A stretch of DNA of 64,000 bases from Armigeres subalbatus (GCF_024139115.2 NC_085140.1:28507806-28571805); one strand, 5' to 3'. Counted from the first letter of the stretch, positions 33,344-43,993 are shown. Notes: a model not told the origin generated them from the letters alone. A program made the numbers and translations.

Positions 33344-33465
33344 GGTTCGGACAGAGCATGCAAACTACCAGTTTGGTCCAGTCCGGGATCAATCAGCAGC
33401 AGCCATCGCCGACCAAAAAACAGCTGAGTCCGGATCACCCGAACCCGGCGCTGCCAATAACCGAG
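33344..33465 (+). CDS. candidate internal exon of a host gene
   Basis: A 122-bp open stretch. It is preceded by a long pyrimidine tract (33308-33340) ending in CAG and followed by GTAAGT (33466-33471), a consensus donor. It enters in codon position 2 and leaves after a full codon, giving 40 whole codons that encode FGQSMQTTSLVQSG, then INQQQPSPTKKQLSPD and HPNPALPITE. The low-complexity Gln/Ser/Pro composition resembles the disordered regions of transcription or RNA-binding factors, but I do not recognise the protein. Codon third positions are GC-rich compared with the surroundings, as in mosquito coding DNA. No other exon was found in the window. It could be a chance pattern. Confidence 0.5.
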
Positions 33466-33773
33466 GTAAGTGCAATTTGTGCTGGGGCTTTGATGAATGA
33501 TTGTGCACAGTAGTGGCAACCACCAGCTGTATGTCAAATGAAGATCGATAATACAGTTGAGAGTGGAACTGTGAAATAGATTACTTCAGAGACCTGTAAT
33601 AAAACATAAAAACTTTGACTGATTTTTATTGCTTTATCAGAACTCATTAGGGCTGTTCCCCAACCTATCATGAATATTCTTTATCTAATGTCACTTGATT
33701 ACTTTTGTTATTAATAAAATAGATTAAAAAAATCAGTTCAATCAAAGTTAATTGTCTAATTGTTCCGGGTATT
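33466..33773 (+). other. probable host intron downstream of the candidate exon
   Basis: Starts with the donor GTAAGT; no repeat or gene recognised up to the SINE. Confidence 0.4.
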
Positions 33774-33935
33774 AAACCACCCGACTTGGACATTAATTTA
33801 CAATGTTCTGAAAACTAAGATGTGAATATGTGCATTATGTGGAAGATTTGATTTAAAAAATGTATTGGAGGTATCCACCTTCCCTTCGATAGGACTCGAA
33901 CCCACGATCCTCAGTACCCTGGGTCTCCAGTTAGC
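33774..33935 (-). mobile_element. tRNA-headed SINE fragment, family A copy 1
   Basis: On the minus strand a tRNA-like 3' half with the B box GGTTCGAGTCC (33892-33902) is followed by GGTGGATACCTCCAATACAT and a body ending near AATTTACAATGTTCTG. The same order and sequence occur at 38803-38970 with a full head. The head is truncated here at the join with the next SINE. Confidence 0.7.
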
Positions 33936-34085
33936 CTTGCCTGCAAAGGCGTAAGATTGCCAATCCGGAGATGGCGAATTCGATTCTCGGTCCGGTCTAG
34001 GATGTTTCCGGGTTGGAAACTTTTTCTACTCCCAGGGCATAGTGTCCATTGTACTTGCCATACAAAATGCAATGGCGGGAATGGA
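33936..34085 (+). mobile_element. tRNA-headed SINE fragment, family B
   Basis: CCAATCCGGAGATGGCGAATT leads into a B-box-like TTCGATTCTC. The body GGTTGGAAACTTTTTC, CCCAGGGCATAGTGTCC follows. The body resembles the SINE at 58760-59055, which lies on the other strand with a different head. Likely a common mosquito SINE family (Feilai-like), by recall only. Confidence 0.65.
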
Positions 34086-34129
34086 ATTTCAATTAATAAC
34101 TGAAGAAATGCTAATATAATACTAAGTTG

Positions 34130-34440
34130 CAAGGAAGGCCAACTTTCAGTTGGAATGTAGAGTCATCGAAGAAGAAGAACGTGACAAGTTTGTCGGACAA
34201 GACATCGATATTAACTGAATCAAGAGACCCCTCAACGTCCAAAAATGTTGAACCCATCTGCTCTTTTTGTTGTGAAAGTAAGCTGAATTTCTGAAGAAAG
34301 TAACGCCAAACAATCATTCGATCCCTTGCCTCTCAGAAAACCAAAGATTGTATCAGAAAACAAACCCTTCAATACAACGCATTTGTCAAGCCGGTAAGGA
34401 ATCGCGTACGCACGGTTGTTCGACGTGGATGATGACATGT
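34130..34440 (-). pseudogene. I-group LINE reverse transcriptase fragment
   Basis: Two shifted frames match the palm region of the I-group LINE at 3730-3955: an RLDKCV segment, FGFLRGKGSNDCLALL, then FLDVEGSLDSVNIDVLSDKL. The catalytic motif is not included. It is a short, old fragment without identifiable ends. Confidence 0.65.
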
Positions 34441-36149
34441 GACTCTATTGTCGATGATTGTCAAGTACTAATGGACGAAGATTATTCGATGCCAAGATTT
34501 GCCAACACTCAATAGGTTTTGCTTGATTTCGAGTCAGAAATTTAGGATTTTGCTCAAATTTATGGCAACGATGCTCCTTAAATGTTCCACACACGTGGAT
34601 AGCTAATTTTGATACCAAGCTAACCCATCTTCTGTTAATTATTAGGAAACTGCCAATGAGCGAAGTACAATAAATTTCAAAATGTCATAAGCACGTCTAA
34701 AACCCAGCTAACGAGCAAATACTAGATTTAATTGGACCCTGGAGCTATGTTGGTGTCGTTTTCCTTGTTATCAAGTTATGATTATTCTGTTTGAACACTT
34801 TTTAATTATGATTTTGCCACTGGCAAAAATCACGACATTGTCGACCATTGACCGTCCATCTAAAATAACCCACAGTCTTCTGCCAACAGATATAAAGCCC
34901 ATCTCATCAGCTTCCTATTTTCCTGCCTGCGATCGTCCCGCACAAAATTGTAGCAATCTAGTAAATATGAGTCCCATCCAATTGTTTGGTGTTGACCCTC
35001 ATTATTGGTTCCACTACCAACTTGCCGCTCAATAGCACGGAAGCCATTCCGCTCCCAAAGCTTCCGAGACAGATAGATCCCACTGAACGGAGATAAAAGA
35101 CAGCAACAGGAGGATTATCCACCCAGAGCCTCTGGCCCCTCAACACCCGCCGGAAATCCGCCAAGCAAACACACGCCAGAAACGGCAATGACAACGACAA
35201 CAGACGATTCAATTTAGTCCCCTGATGGTCGCAGTTTCTCCGATATTTATATGTAGGTCGGTGCTAAGATGGAAGACTCCTCTTTCGGTTTCGGTTTGCT
35301 GCGGCTGTATCGGTTATTAATTTGGCCAATTTGTGAACATATCCGGTTCCATTATCGATGACGACGGAGAAGTTGACAACATCCGGGGTGGGAAGTGAAA
35401 CTTTTGTACTTACACGTGTGCCATTGACAACCACTACAACTACCCTGTCCTTTTGTTCCTCGGAGATCGAAAATCAAAAATAGATCTCATCTGCTTTCGC
35501 TCCTGTTGTCAGACAAGTAAATGGGAGAAAGACTTTATCAGCAAATTGTCATGTCGTTCGATTCTGTACTCGGAAGGTCGTACCACCGTCGCTATGAATG
35601 TTGGTCGGAAAACTTAATCTTTTGTATTCGACTAATGGATTCGGTTCAATATTAAATGAAATCAATTTGCACCCGTTGGGACGGTTGCATTCGAGTATAG
35701 AAGAAGAATGGAGGTGATTTGCATTCTTGGTTTCTGCCGCACAAGCAAATGGTTGCGGTGGAGAACTTTCGTTGTGTGCACACACTTGTTAGGAAATTTT
35801 ACTCTCCATGTTTAACAGACTCCCAACTATTTAGCTTGTGTTGTAGTATTCTTTAAATATATCCCATTTAAAGTGCTGCATGTGAATGTAAATAATTATA
35901 AACTTATAATACCTTAAATAATTAAGAAAGTTTGTGCTAAAATTATGCGTCATTTCCTGCGCTCGGATGGCAACCAAAGACATATCATGTCGTGGTAGTA
36001 TCATATGTTGACTATTTTTGTTTAGTGCCGCCTCACATATAATATGGCATTGACGATTTTACGGATGTTATCCAACGGACATCGTATCTTGGAGCCTTGC
36101 ATGGTACTGCAGTCAGACAGGCGTCTTTCCTCAGTGATAATAATGTGAG
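34441..36149. other. no gene recognised, possibly unique host DNA
   Basis: 1.7 kb of balanced-complexity DNA without a recognised element or convincing frame. Could be intron. Confidence 0.45.
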
Positions 36150-36230
36150 ATATCTGCTCTACTTTTCTCGATCTTTTTTTAGAAAAGATGTTTAATTGTG
36201 ATACACATAGTTAAGTTTGCCATTTTGGGA
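36150..36230 (-). mobile_element. SINE family C copy 1, distal part
   Basis: The body end of a SINE whose head lies at 38206-38330. AATTGTGATACACATAGTTAAG (36195 on) matches, in inverse, 39332-39355 of the second copy. It is separated from its other half by the Penelope-like element. Confidence 0.7.
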
Positions 36231-36288
36231 TCACCTGTCATAAGACGAGTTTATACAATCCCATTGAATTCCACCACTTAATTGTATC

Positions 36289-36954
36289 TTGACAGATACG
36301 TATTTCGACCTCAAAAGTAAGGCCGTCTTCAGTGTATCGTACTTGACTCGACTTGAAGAAGATGATCGGACATCGAACAAAGACGGACTAATCCGACTTA
36401 CGGATAAAACGATAAAGGAATGCAAGACGATCATCGGAGAAGCCCGGGTTAAAATGACGAACCCTGTGTTACCAAGGATAAAAGGACTACCAAAGATACA
36501 TAAGCCAGGTATAGAGATGCGAGAAATAGTTTCATCAGTGGGATCCCCTACACAAAACTTGGCCAAGTGGTTAGTCAAGGAGTTCCAGAGTATGCCGAAG
36601 CCGTTCCCCAGCAGATCAGTTGTAAACACCCAGGAGTTCACCAAGAGGATATTGGAATCAGGAAACATCGGAGAAGAGGACATCATGGTATCATTCGACG
36701 TAGCGGCATTGTTCCCAAGCGTTCCAGTGAATGATGCTTTGAACCTTTTGGAGGATTGGTTACTAAAACAACGGACGGATACAGCATGGCGAGGAAAAGT
36801 AAAGATGTATCTCAAGCTTGCAAGATTATGCATGAATGAGAACTACTTTACATTCCGTGGAAGCTTCTACAAACAAACGAAGGTTGCACCTTGGGAAATC
36901 CGCTATCACCGTTTTTGTGCGAATTATTCATGGCGAATTTGGAGGACAACCTAG
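36289..36954 (+). pseudogene. Penelope-like reverse transcriptase, N-terminal half
   Basis: A frame of 221 codons, open from within the terminal repeat. It contains LPRIKGLPKIHKPGIEMREIV, the KIHK segment characteristic of Penelope reverse transcriptases, and EDIMVSFDVAALFPSVPV with the first catalytic Asp near 36700. The frame is lost near 36885, where the GCTLGNPLSP region shifts into the next ORF. Part of the N-terminus usual for full-length elements seems missing, as the frame starts near the terminal repeat. Confidence 0.85.
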
Positions 36955-37940
36955 AGGAACAAGGAGTACTACCCGAGAAATGGTGGAGATACGTGGACGA
37001 CATTTTCAGCATTATCAACCGGAAAGATCTACCCAGGATTTTGGAAGCGATAAACAACGTGCATAAAGACATCAAATTCACCCACGAGGAGGAAAAGGAA
37101 GGTAAATTACCTTTCTTGGATCTACTGGTTATCAAGGGAACAAATGCAACATTAGACTTCGAAATCTTCAGGAAGCCCACCAACACCATGAGAGTCATCC
37201 CATACACATCAAATCATTCGTATCAGCACAAAATGGCAGCTTTTCATCACATGATCCACAGGATGCAGACGATTCCCCTGAGCGAAGAAGGAAAAACGAA
37301 GGAGCTACAACACATCTTGGAAACAGCAAGGATAAACGGATACAAGGAAAGAACAATACAAGCAATCATCAATAAGAAGCAGAGGAACCAACGGAAAAAC
37401 GAACTGACAACACTGACACCGATCGATGAACCGCTGAAGAGAGTATCAGTCCCCTATGATCGACACATCACCCACCAGCTACGCCATCGACTGAGGAAAT
37501 TCGGCATCGATTTAGTATTCTCCAGCAGAAGCAATCAACTGAAGACACTGTTGGGCTCCACAAAGGATAGAGTAGAAATGTTAAATAAGGCCGGGGTTTA
37601 TCAAATTAATTGTTCACAGTGTGATAAAGTATATGTAGGTCAAACAAAAAGATCGTTAGATGTAAGGTTCAAAGAACATATTGCAGAAGTAAGTAAGGCT
37701 AAGAGGGAAACTGATAAGGGATTAAATTATGAGTTTAGGTCTAAGGTAGCTGAACATGTATATCAGGAAAATCATTCAATTACGACATCAAACATTAAAA
37801 TTTTAAGAAATGTTTCTTCTCCGTGGAAACTTGATGTTGCTGAGAGCTTGGAAATCTACCGACAGGTACAAACGCGGTTGTTGAATAAAGATCAAGGAAA
37901 TGGTAGCTCCTGGCTCTTCAAGTTTATACCTAAGCATTAA
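36891..37940 (+). pseudogene. Penelope-like reverse transcriptase end and GIY-YIG endonuclease
   Basis: A 349-codon frame. It begins at GNPLSPFLCELFMANLE and has the active site WWRYVDDIFSII (about residues 31-42) and the KLPFLDLLVI segment. After a linker come LRHRLRKFGIDLVF and the endonuclease GVYQINCSQC, DKVYVGQTKRSLDVRFKEHI (about residues 236-265), where GVYQI and YVGQT stand for GIY-YIG. It ends SSWLFKFIPKH with a stop at 37938-37940. In the family this nuclease nicks DNA for target-primed copying. Apart from the frameshift at its start this part looks intact. Confidence 0.88.
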
Positions 37941-38205
37941 GCGCATCAAGCGAGTAGAAATAAGCACCGTAGTAAGATAAGTACCTAGATAAATTATTAT
38001 ACCTACGCATAGTATAAATAGTGTAAGCTGCGATCATTTACTTCAAGTCGAGTCAAGTACGAGACACTGAAGACGGCATTACTTTTGAGGTCGAAATACG
38101 TATCTGTCAAGATACAATTAAGTGGTGGAATTCAATGGGATTGTATAAACTCGTCTTATGACAGGTGAAAACATTCCACAAAAAAGCTCAAAATAATTTT
38201 CTTAT

Positions 38206-38345
38206 CATTTTGAGATGTTTTTATGAGAAATTGCGAATAAAAAAGATTCGACTGTCGGTGGGACTTGAACCCACACTATTCCATAAAGTACACAGACGTA
38301 TTACCAAATGTACAACAGCTGCCCTTTTTTTCAAGTTCGTTTATT
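38206..38345 (-). mobile_element. SINE family C copy 1, tRNA-like head part
   Basis: On the minus strand GGGCAGCTGTTGTACATTTGG starts a tRNA-like head that reaches the B box GGTTCAAGTCCC (about 38272). The body then runs into the Penelope insertion. The head is nearly identical to the one at 39213-39293 on the + strand. Confidence 0.7.
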
Positions 38346-38625
38346 TGGTGAGCTCAGGCGTGTATAACACTTTACGGAGCAATGGTTCTTTGTGATATAT
38401 ACAATCAATATCATTTAATTTTTCAGTTAGTAAGAGAGGGGTAGAAGCCAGCGTACTCCTGGTGACTAGAGGTTAGTTTACAATGTTTAAGGATGGACGG
38501 GGCTAAGGATGTAGGATCAGAGAATTTCAGCTTCTCTTCCGGGTATTTGCGAGAAGTTGTTGCATAACCAGCTAATAACGATGGGATATCAGTCAATTCT
38601 CCGTATCAATCGAATCTACTTTAAC
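38346..38625. other. no gene; repeat shared with 30826-31060
   Basis: TTTTCAGTTAGTAAG with GAGGGG at 38421-38445 matches 30826; the rest is unassigned. Confidence 0.4.
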
Positions 38626-38805
38626 AACATTTCACACCTTTTCTCTTTACCCAATTATGTGTCGGACGCACGGTGACAAATGAGCCTCTGTTGTCGTTGC
38701 AGAAACAAACCCGCCTCAATACGACAAATAGAAGCACATGTTTGTGATTCAAACGCATCCGACTGTTGTTCAATTCTGATACAGAGAGAAAAGGTGTGAA
38801 ATGTT
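38626..38805. repeat. perfect 21-bp inverted repeat
   Basis: AACATTTCACACCTTTTCTC plus T at 38626-38646 is an exact inverse of 38785-38805, with a 138-bp loop. It adjoins the SINE at 38803. Possibly the ends of a small TIR element. Confidence 0.7.
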
Positions 38806-38985
38806 AATTTACAATGTTCTGAAAACTCATATGTGAATATGTACATTATGTGGAAGATATTGATTTGAAAAATGTATTGGAGGTAACCACTTTCCCTTCG
38901 ATGGGACTCGAACCCACGACCCTCAGTACGCTAGACTGGTGCCTTAACCAACTAAGCTACGAAGGACCTCCGTCGGCCTTCGCAA
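38803..38985 (-). mobile_element. tRNA-headed SINE, family A copy 2
   Basis: On the minus strand the head GGTCCTTCGTAGCTTAGTTGG carries an A-box-like part and reaches GGTTCGAGTCCCATCG (about 38900), the B box. The body CTCCAATACAT and AATTTACAATGTTCTG matches 33774-33880. The head resembles a complete tRNA but runs into a SINE body, so I do not call a tRNA gene. Confidence 0.75.
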
Positions 38986-39204
38986 CCTAGCGGCTACTGA
39001 ATGAGCTCGAGATTCCCAAATTGGACGCATAGTCAAGTCACTCGCAATCCATTTGTCAAGCCAACACTTCCACTTATGTATAGTACACGTTCACATTAGA
39101 GGAGCATGAGGATTTAGAATGTCTGGCGGCTACATTCTTCATCAGCATTCGATGGATACGGGGAATTGACTGATATCTCATCGTTATTGGTTGGTTATGG
39201 AATT

Positions 39205-39425
39205 ACTTCTCGCAAGGGCAGCTGTAGTATATTTGGTAATACGTCTGTGTACTTTATGAAATAGTGTGGGTTCAAGTCCCACCCACAGCCGCATCTTTCT
39301 ACGCAATATCTCATGACAACATCTTAAAATGGCAAACTTAACTATATGTATCGCAATTGAACGTCTTTTCTGCTCTACTGCCTTTCTGATGCGTTCCCTG
39401 ATGATGATGAGCCGTAGCCACGCAT
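39205..39425 (+). mobile_element. tRNA-headed SINE, family C copy 2
   Basis: GGGCAGCTGTAGTATATTTGG to GGTTCAAGTCCCACCC (39213-39290) is a tRNA-like head. The body through AACTTAACTATATGTATCGC follows, to about 39420. It is the uninterrupted counterpart of the SINE split by the Penelope element and serves as an empty-site reference for that insertion. Confidence 0.7.
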
Positions 39426-39559
39426 TCATCTAGATTTTATGGTGGTATGTCTCATTTAAAGAGTCATTAAAAACACCACAAATTATAACGATGGTATGCA
39501 CTGGCGGAGTTGAGCTGTGGCACGATGGGGCACGTGACCCATCAAATCGAATATTTCCC

Positions 39560-40200
39560 TGAAATTGAAATATAAACGTCGCCAAAAATGTTTTGAAAAA
39601 AAAGCAGTTCCTACGCAAATTCCTTTGCAAATTTATCCGAAAAATTTTCAGGTTTTGCTTTGGAAATTTCTTCGAGAATTTTATTAATGAATGAAATAGC
39701 AAATCCTGAAGGAATTTTTGAAAGGGTTCCTAACGTTAATATCAAAGTAATTCCCAGATGAAATTTTCGAAGGAGCTTTAGAAGTAATTTTCCAAAGGAT
39801 TCCTAAAAGAATTTCTGAATGTATTTTTAAAGAAATTGCTTAGTGAAAATTCAAAGGAATTCCAAGGCTTTCTCTCTAAAGTTTCGGAATGGAGTTCTGT
39901 CTGTTGTTGTCTGTTCCTTAAAAAATAAATTTGAAGAAGTTCCTAACTCAATTTATGCAGGAATTCCTAAGGCAGTTGTCAAAGGAATTCATAACGATAT
40001 TCATAAAAAGAATTCTCTTTACAGAATTCCGGACAGTTTTCCTGAAACTATTTCCATGTTATTCTTAAAGGAATTCCTGAAGGGTTTTCCGTAGGAATTT
40101 CTAAATTTCCGAAGAAATTTCTTGAAGAATTTGTAATGGAATGGAAGGAATCCGTAGAAGAAATTCCGAAGGATGAAAATAAACTGAAATTCCGCAAACT
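39560..40200. repeat. degenerate GGAATTCCT palindromic repeats, left block
   Basis: Dense repetition of AAGGAATTCCTAA, GAAGAAATTTC and similar short palindromes with no fixed period. It borders the start of the RTE LINE; a like block borders its right end at 49370-50520. Confidence 0.65.
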
Positions 40201-40239
40201 GATTGATTCAACGGCAACAGACCCGACAACGAATAAAGG

Positions 40240-41385
40240 ACAACAAATGGAAAGTCGGATCTTGGAACTTGAGAACTTTGAATGAACCCGCACGTGTTGG
40301 GATCCTGGCTCGTGAGCTGCAGAAGGTCGGCGTGAGTGTGGCAGCAATCCAGGAAATACGGTGACCCAGAACTGGAGAACGTGAATTCCGGACGGTGGAT
40401 CCCATCGCCTACACTACTATAGCGACGGTAACAGAGCAGAACGAGGAGTTGGTTTCATGGTGATCGGGAAGCAGATTGAGCGTGTTATCCGGTGGAAGCG
40501 ACCGCATTTGCGTGTTGAGAAAGAAGGGCAAATTCTTCAACTGTAGCCTGATCAGCATCTATGCGCCAACGAACGATAAGCCTGATGACGTGAAGGAAGA
40601 GTTCTATGAGAGCCTTGATAAGGCCTACGGAGAGTGCCCAACACACGATGTAAAGATTGTCATCGGGTATGCAAATGCGTAGATTGGAAAAGAAAGTTTC
40701 TTTCGCCCATTTCGTCATTGGTACGGAAAGCCTACATTCCGCTGCCAACGATAATGGTGTGCGACTTGTAACCTTTGCTGCTGCTAGAGGGATGGTAATC
40801 AGCAGTGCCTACTTCGCACGTAAGAAGATCCGCAAACACACCTGGCTACATCGGAGTGGAGACACTTGCTCTCAGATAGACCACGTGCTGGTCGACGGAC
40901 GACATTTCTCGGATGTCATAGATGTAAGGTCCTTCAGAGGTCCGAACATCGACTCGGATCACTATCTTGTAGTTGCAAACATTCGGGCGCGACTTTCCAG
41001 CGTCACGAATTCACGAAACAACAGAACGATGCGTTTCAATATCCAACGCTTGTCAGTTGAAGGAGTTGCTGAACAGTACCACCAGAAGCTGGACGAGCGG
41101 ATAGGAGATGCCACTGGATCTGGCGACGTCAACAGATTGTGGGAACATATCCACGAAGCTGTGACTACAACAGCGCAAGAAGTGTTAGGCACTGCACAGC
41201 GACGCCAACGAAATGGTTGGTTTGATGAGGAGTGCCAGCGAGTGACGGACGAGAAAAATGTTGCTAGGAGTCGAATTCTAGTGGCTCGTACCCGTTCCAA
41301 CAGAGAGCGGTACAGTGTAGCAAGGGCAGAAGAGAAACGAATCCACCGCAGAAAAAAGGCAACACGAAGAGAGTGTGATAGCTGA
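40240..41385 (+). pseudogene. RTE endonuclease and linker
   Basis: Segments in three frames: WNLRTLNEPARVGILAREL and AAIQEIRW (to about 40360); SDRICVLRKKGKFFNCSLIS, IYAPTNDKPDD (40500-40590); then, open from 40657, TCSQIDHVLVDGRHFSDVID and GPNIDSDHYLVVANI (about 40870-40985), the catalytic SDH of the AP-type endonuclease. The linker follows with MRFNIQRLSVEGVAEQYHQK. In the VIGYANA motif the usual D of GDANA reads Y. Stop at 41385. Confidence 0.8.
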
Positions 41386-42154
41386 AGCGCAGGAGAACAT
41401 GGATAGAAACGATATGCGGAGGTTTTACGCAACTGTCAATGGCGCGCGACATAAGACTGCGCCAGTGCCTGCCATGTGCAATGACCGAGAGAGGAATTTG
41501 CTGACAGATAAGACTATGGTGGCAGCCAGGTGGAAGGAGCACTTCGAAGATACGTTGAACGGTGAAAATGAAGGTGTATTAAGGAGCAGGATGGACATTG
41601 TCGACGACGGTCAAGAAGGTTCTAAACGAGCTGAAAAACAGTAAAGCTGCTGCGAACGACGAGATCCCGGATCCAACAGAGAGTGATTCAGTGTAGCAAG
41701 GGTAAAGAGAGGAATTTGCTGACAGATAAGACTATGGTGGCAGCCAGCTGGAAGGAGCACTTCGAAGATTTGTTGAACGGTGAAAATGAAGGCGTATTAA
41801 GGAGCAGGATGGACATTGTCGGCGACGGTCAAGCTGTGGAACCACCAACGCTGGTCGAGGTTAAGAAGGTTCTAAACGAGCTGAAAAACAGTAAAGCTGC
41901 TGCGAAGGACGAGATCCCGGTCGAGCTTCTCAAACACGGAAGTGAGCAGCTGCATCAATCAATCCACCACATTATCCAAAAAATATGGGTGGATGAAGAA
42001 TTGCCTGCCGGCTGGTTGGATGGCCCAATCTATAGGCTGGTTGGATGGCCCAATCTATAGGAAAGGGCACAGACTAGAGTGTGCCAATTACAGAGGGTTT
42101 TCGTGAGGGCCGATCAACGACGGATCAAATGTTTTGCCTGCAGATGATCTTTGA
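41386..42154 (+). pseudogene. RTE linker and start of reverse transcriptase, with duplications
   Basis: MDRNDMRRFYATVNGARH, NLLTDKTMVAARWKEHFEDT and, after an imperfect repeat of the same block at 41712-41835, KAAAKDEIPVELLKHGSEQL and HHIIQKIWVDEELP. TTDQMFCLQMIFD ends at the errantivirus. The block at 41488-41610 is duplicated about 220 bp downstream, and 42005-42030 is repeated directly at 42034-42060. Confidence 0.75.
42151..42154. repeat. 4-bp target duplication TTGA, left
   Basis: TTGA directly before the 3' LTR, matching 48830-48833. The RTE reading frame continues across it. Confidence 0.75.
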
Positions 42155-42404
42155 CTTATGGGAATCGTGATACGGATTCACTTTTTAAAAAGACTTAGTA
42201 ACTCTAAAACACTTTTATTAATAATACTAACACAATACAGCACCATCGGTGATTGTCCAAAGCTGCCAAAGGAAAGAGAACGCACCACGTGTTCGCGGGT
42301 TATTTATAATGTACAAACTGCTGATCTAGCAGTTTGGGTCGTCCACGTTGTCTGACTGCAATTGGTGCACCTGAGTGGCACGATGTTCCGATGTTTCCAT
42401 AACG
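42155..42404 (-). repeat. 3' LTR of the errantivirus, 250 bp
   Basis: Minus-strand ends CGTTATGG and CCCATAAG. Six differences from the 5' LTR, clustered near 42260-42330. AATAAA-like and TATTTATAA words near 42300 may be transcription signals. It is preceded by the polypurine tract at about 42405-42420. Confidence 0.9.
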
Positions 42405-42424
42405 GCTCCCCTTTTAGTTTGAAA
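42405..42424 (-). promoter_or_regulatory. polypurine tract of the errantivirus
   Basis: Minus strand CTAAAAGGGGAGC runs into the 3' LTR. This purine run is the usual plus-strand primer position. Confidence 0.65.
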
Positions 42425-42476
42425 GCCGTCCTCGGCTTTCTTCTATTGCTGTGGGATAAGTGGTATATCTCTTGAC

Positions 42477-43796
42477 TCAGGGACATCCATCAGTTGCTAG
42501 GCTGAAATTGATATGAATATTTTCTTTTGTGTTAAGTGTGAGATGTTTTCTCCAACTAAATATTTTAAAGATGATGGCTATGATCAGGCCCAGGATACAT
42601 ATGATTATAACTGTTGTTGATAATGAGGTTAACCATCCAAACATATGTAGTTTCCAATGCAGATTGTTCGTAGTTAAATTGAGATGATCTATTTGGTTTC
42701 TGTGTTCTAAATGCATCTCTTGCAGATGCTGTAACGGGATATTGTTTATCAGTATAGTTGGACTGACCTTAATTCCTGTGGTAGGGATGAATGGTTGAAT
42801 TTCCATGTCGGAGTTAGCATACTCCTCGTCGTCCAGCTTCACAGTACAAATGAGGAATGACCCGTTGAGTAATCGTTCGGATGAACAATTTGATGAAAGG
42901 GTAATGTTGGATCCTGTAACCATGATGTTGCCTTCTGTGATTTTACGAATAGTTTTAGCTTCGTAAATTCGTTCCATAGGACATTTGGCTGTGTGTTGTC
43001 CTGAAACTAATTGTTGAATGCACTCCGTAGGCGGTTCCAAGTTGCTGGAGGAACATATAGAGAGATCTTTCATCTTTGGACACGGGTTTTTTGACATAAA
43101 TGCGTTCTGTCCTTCAATATAAAATTGTGCCGTTAGATGAATTCGTAAATTATTGGCAATTACGGGTTCAATCAAACCAATTTTGTATTGCACATCCTTG
43201 ATTTTTGGTATTTTGAGTATATACATGAACATCTCGTTGTTATATACTGCGTATGCGCTAGCAATGTTCAACATATCGTCGACCGAGTTCAATCGAAAAC
43301 CGTTATCGTTGAGGGTATGGCGAATAACCGAAAGTTCTTCAGGGTGGATGATGCGACTGCTTGGGATGCTTCGTCCGGCTAGTGTTATAGATTCTTCAAT
43401 TATCTCTAAATAGTATAATAATTCATCAATCTCAAATATGAAATTCAAAGAGTCTAAACTATCGAATGTTACTTTTTCCAAATTCTGCTCGTTATCTAAT
43501 AGTGAATTGAAAGTTTTTGTCAAGTTTCTCATACGTTTCTCAAACAAGTGATTTATCTGAATTTGTTTATTATTTTCATCTACCAAGGAGTTTAGAGAAG
43601 AGTTTATGACCTTAAGATCGTCGGCGTCTGGACTTCCTGAAATGTATTTCCACGCTCTACCTAATGATTCCCATCGTTTGATTCGCTGTGGCCTAATTCT
43701 ATTAAACAACAGATTAATTCTGCCTATTTTTCTCCTGATAGATAACTCGAAAAAGGTCTGATTAAGCTTTCCGGTTTGGGCTAGATTATTGTACAC
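42477..43796 (-). pseudogene. errantivirus Env-like glycoprotein, N-terminus broken
   Basis: A 439-codon uninterrupted frame in the env position, between integrase and the 3' LTR. It resembles the insect errantivirus Env/baculovirus F-like family. Visible features: a basic tetrapeptide (residues 38-41) of furin-site type followed by a G..WKY segment; a long heptad-rich region; several N-glycosylation sequons and paired cysteines (residues 236-330); and one hydrophobic membrane anchor near residues 385-412 with a short basic tail. The frame begins without an ATG (GTG at 43794-43796) and is closed by a stop about 35 bases upstream. The signal-peptide part seems to lie in another frame, so this copy is broken at its start. 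Confidence 0.82.
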
Positions 43797-43993
43797 ATCT
43801 ATTGTCGATTCAATGGTGGTACGTAAGGTTTATCGGATGCATTATTCTGAAAAAGCTGTTACTGATCCTAAGGGAATCATTATGATTGGATTCTGTTTTA
43901 CATCGTGTAGTCGCAAATCCGTTAGAGTCGTCTGCGTCAGTATACCAAGCCATAATCTGTAAGGAAGTCGGAAAGCCAGTTTTAATCAGTTTG
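43797..43993 (-). other. junction between integrase and env of the errantivirus
   Basis: About 200 bp with frame breaks. It probably encodes the lost N-terminal part of Env, and in this group also carries the splice acceptor for env RNA; no acceptor can be assigned with confidence. Confidence 0.45.

Larger units (their letters stand above)
36231..38205 (+). mobile_element. Penelope-like element with 127-bp terminal inverted repeats
   Basis: The left repeat 36232-36358 and right repeat 38041-38167 are inverted copies with two visible differences. Both include CACCTGTCATAAGACGAG and GATACGTATTTCGACCTC. Between them lies a reverse transcriptase joined to a GIY-YIG endonuclease, the mark of Penelope-like elements. 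The flanks CATTTTGGGA (36221-36230) and CATTTTGAGA (38206-38215) look like a target duplication of about 10 bp, inside a SINE. A 38-bp tail (38168-38205) lies outside the right repeat. Confidence 0.85.
40213..42154 (+). mobile_element. RTE-type LINE, left part before the errantivirus
   Basis: A non-LTR element (JAM1-like RTE by recall) reading rightward; it continues at 48834 after the inserted errantivirus. The endonuclease starts near 40240 (KWKVGSWNLRTLNEPARVG) and the reverse transcriptase begins before 42154. Frameshifts, a stop near 40680 and local duplications show it is dead. No 5' UTR or duplication is recognised. Confidence 0.8.

Noticed and set aside
36231..36833. 200-codon frame on the minus strand
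   Set aside because: Antisense shadow of the Penelope reverse transcriptase.
38885..38975. Complete tRNA gene on the minus strand
   Set aside because: A and B boxes are present but the sequence runs into a SINE body shared with 33774-33935, so it is a SINE head.
39213..39293. tRNA gene on the plus strand
   Set aside because: The same head occurs at 38258-38330 with a common body; it is a SINE family.
40962..41432. 156-codon frame on the minus strand
   Set aside because: Antisense shadow of the RTE linker.
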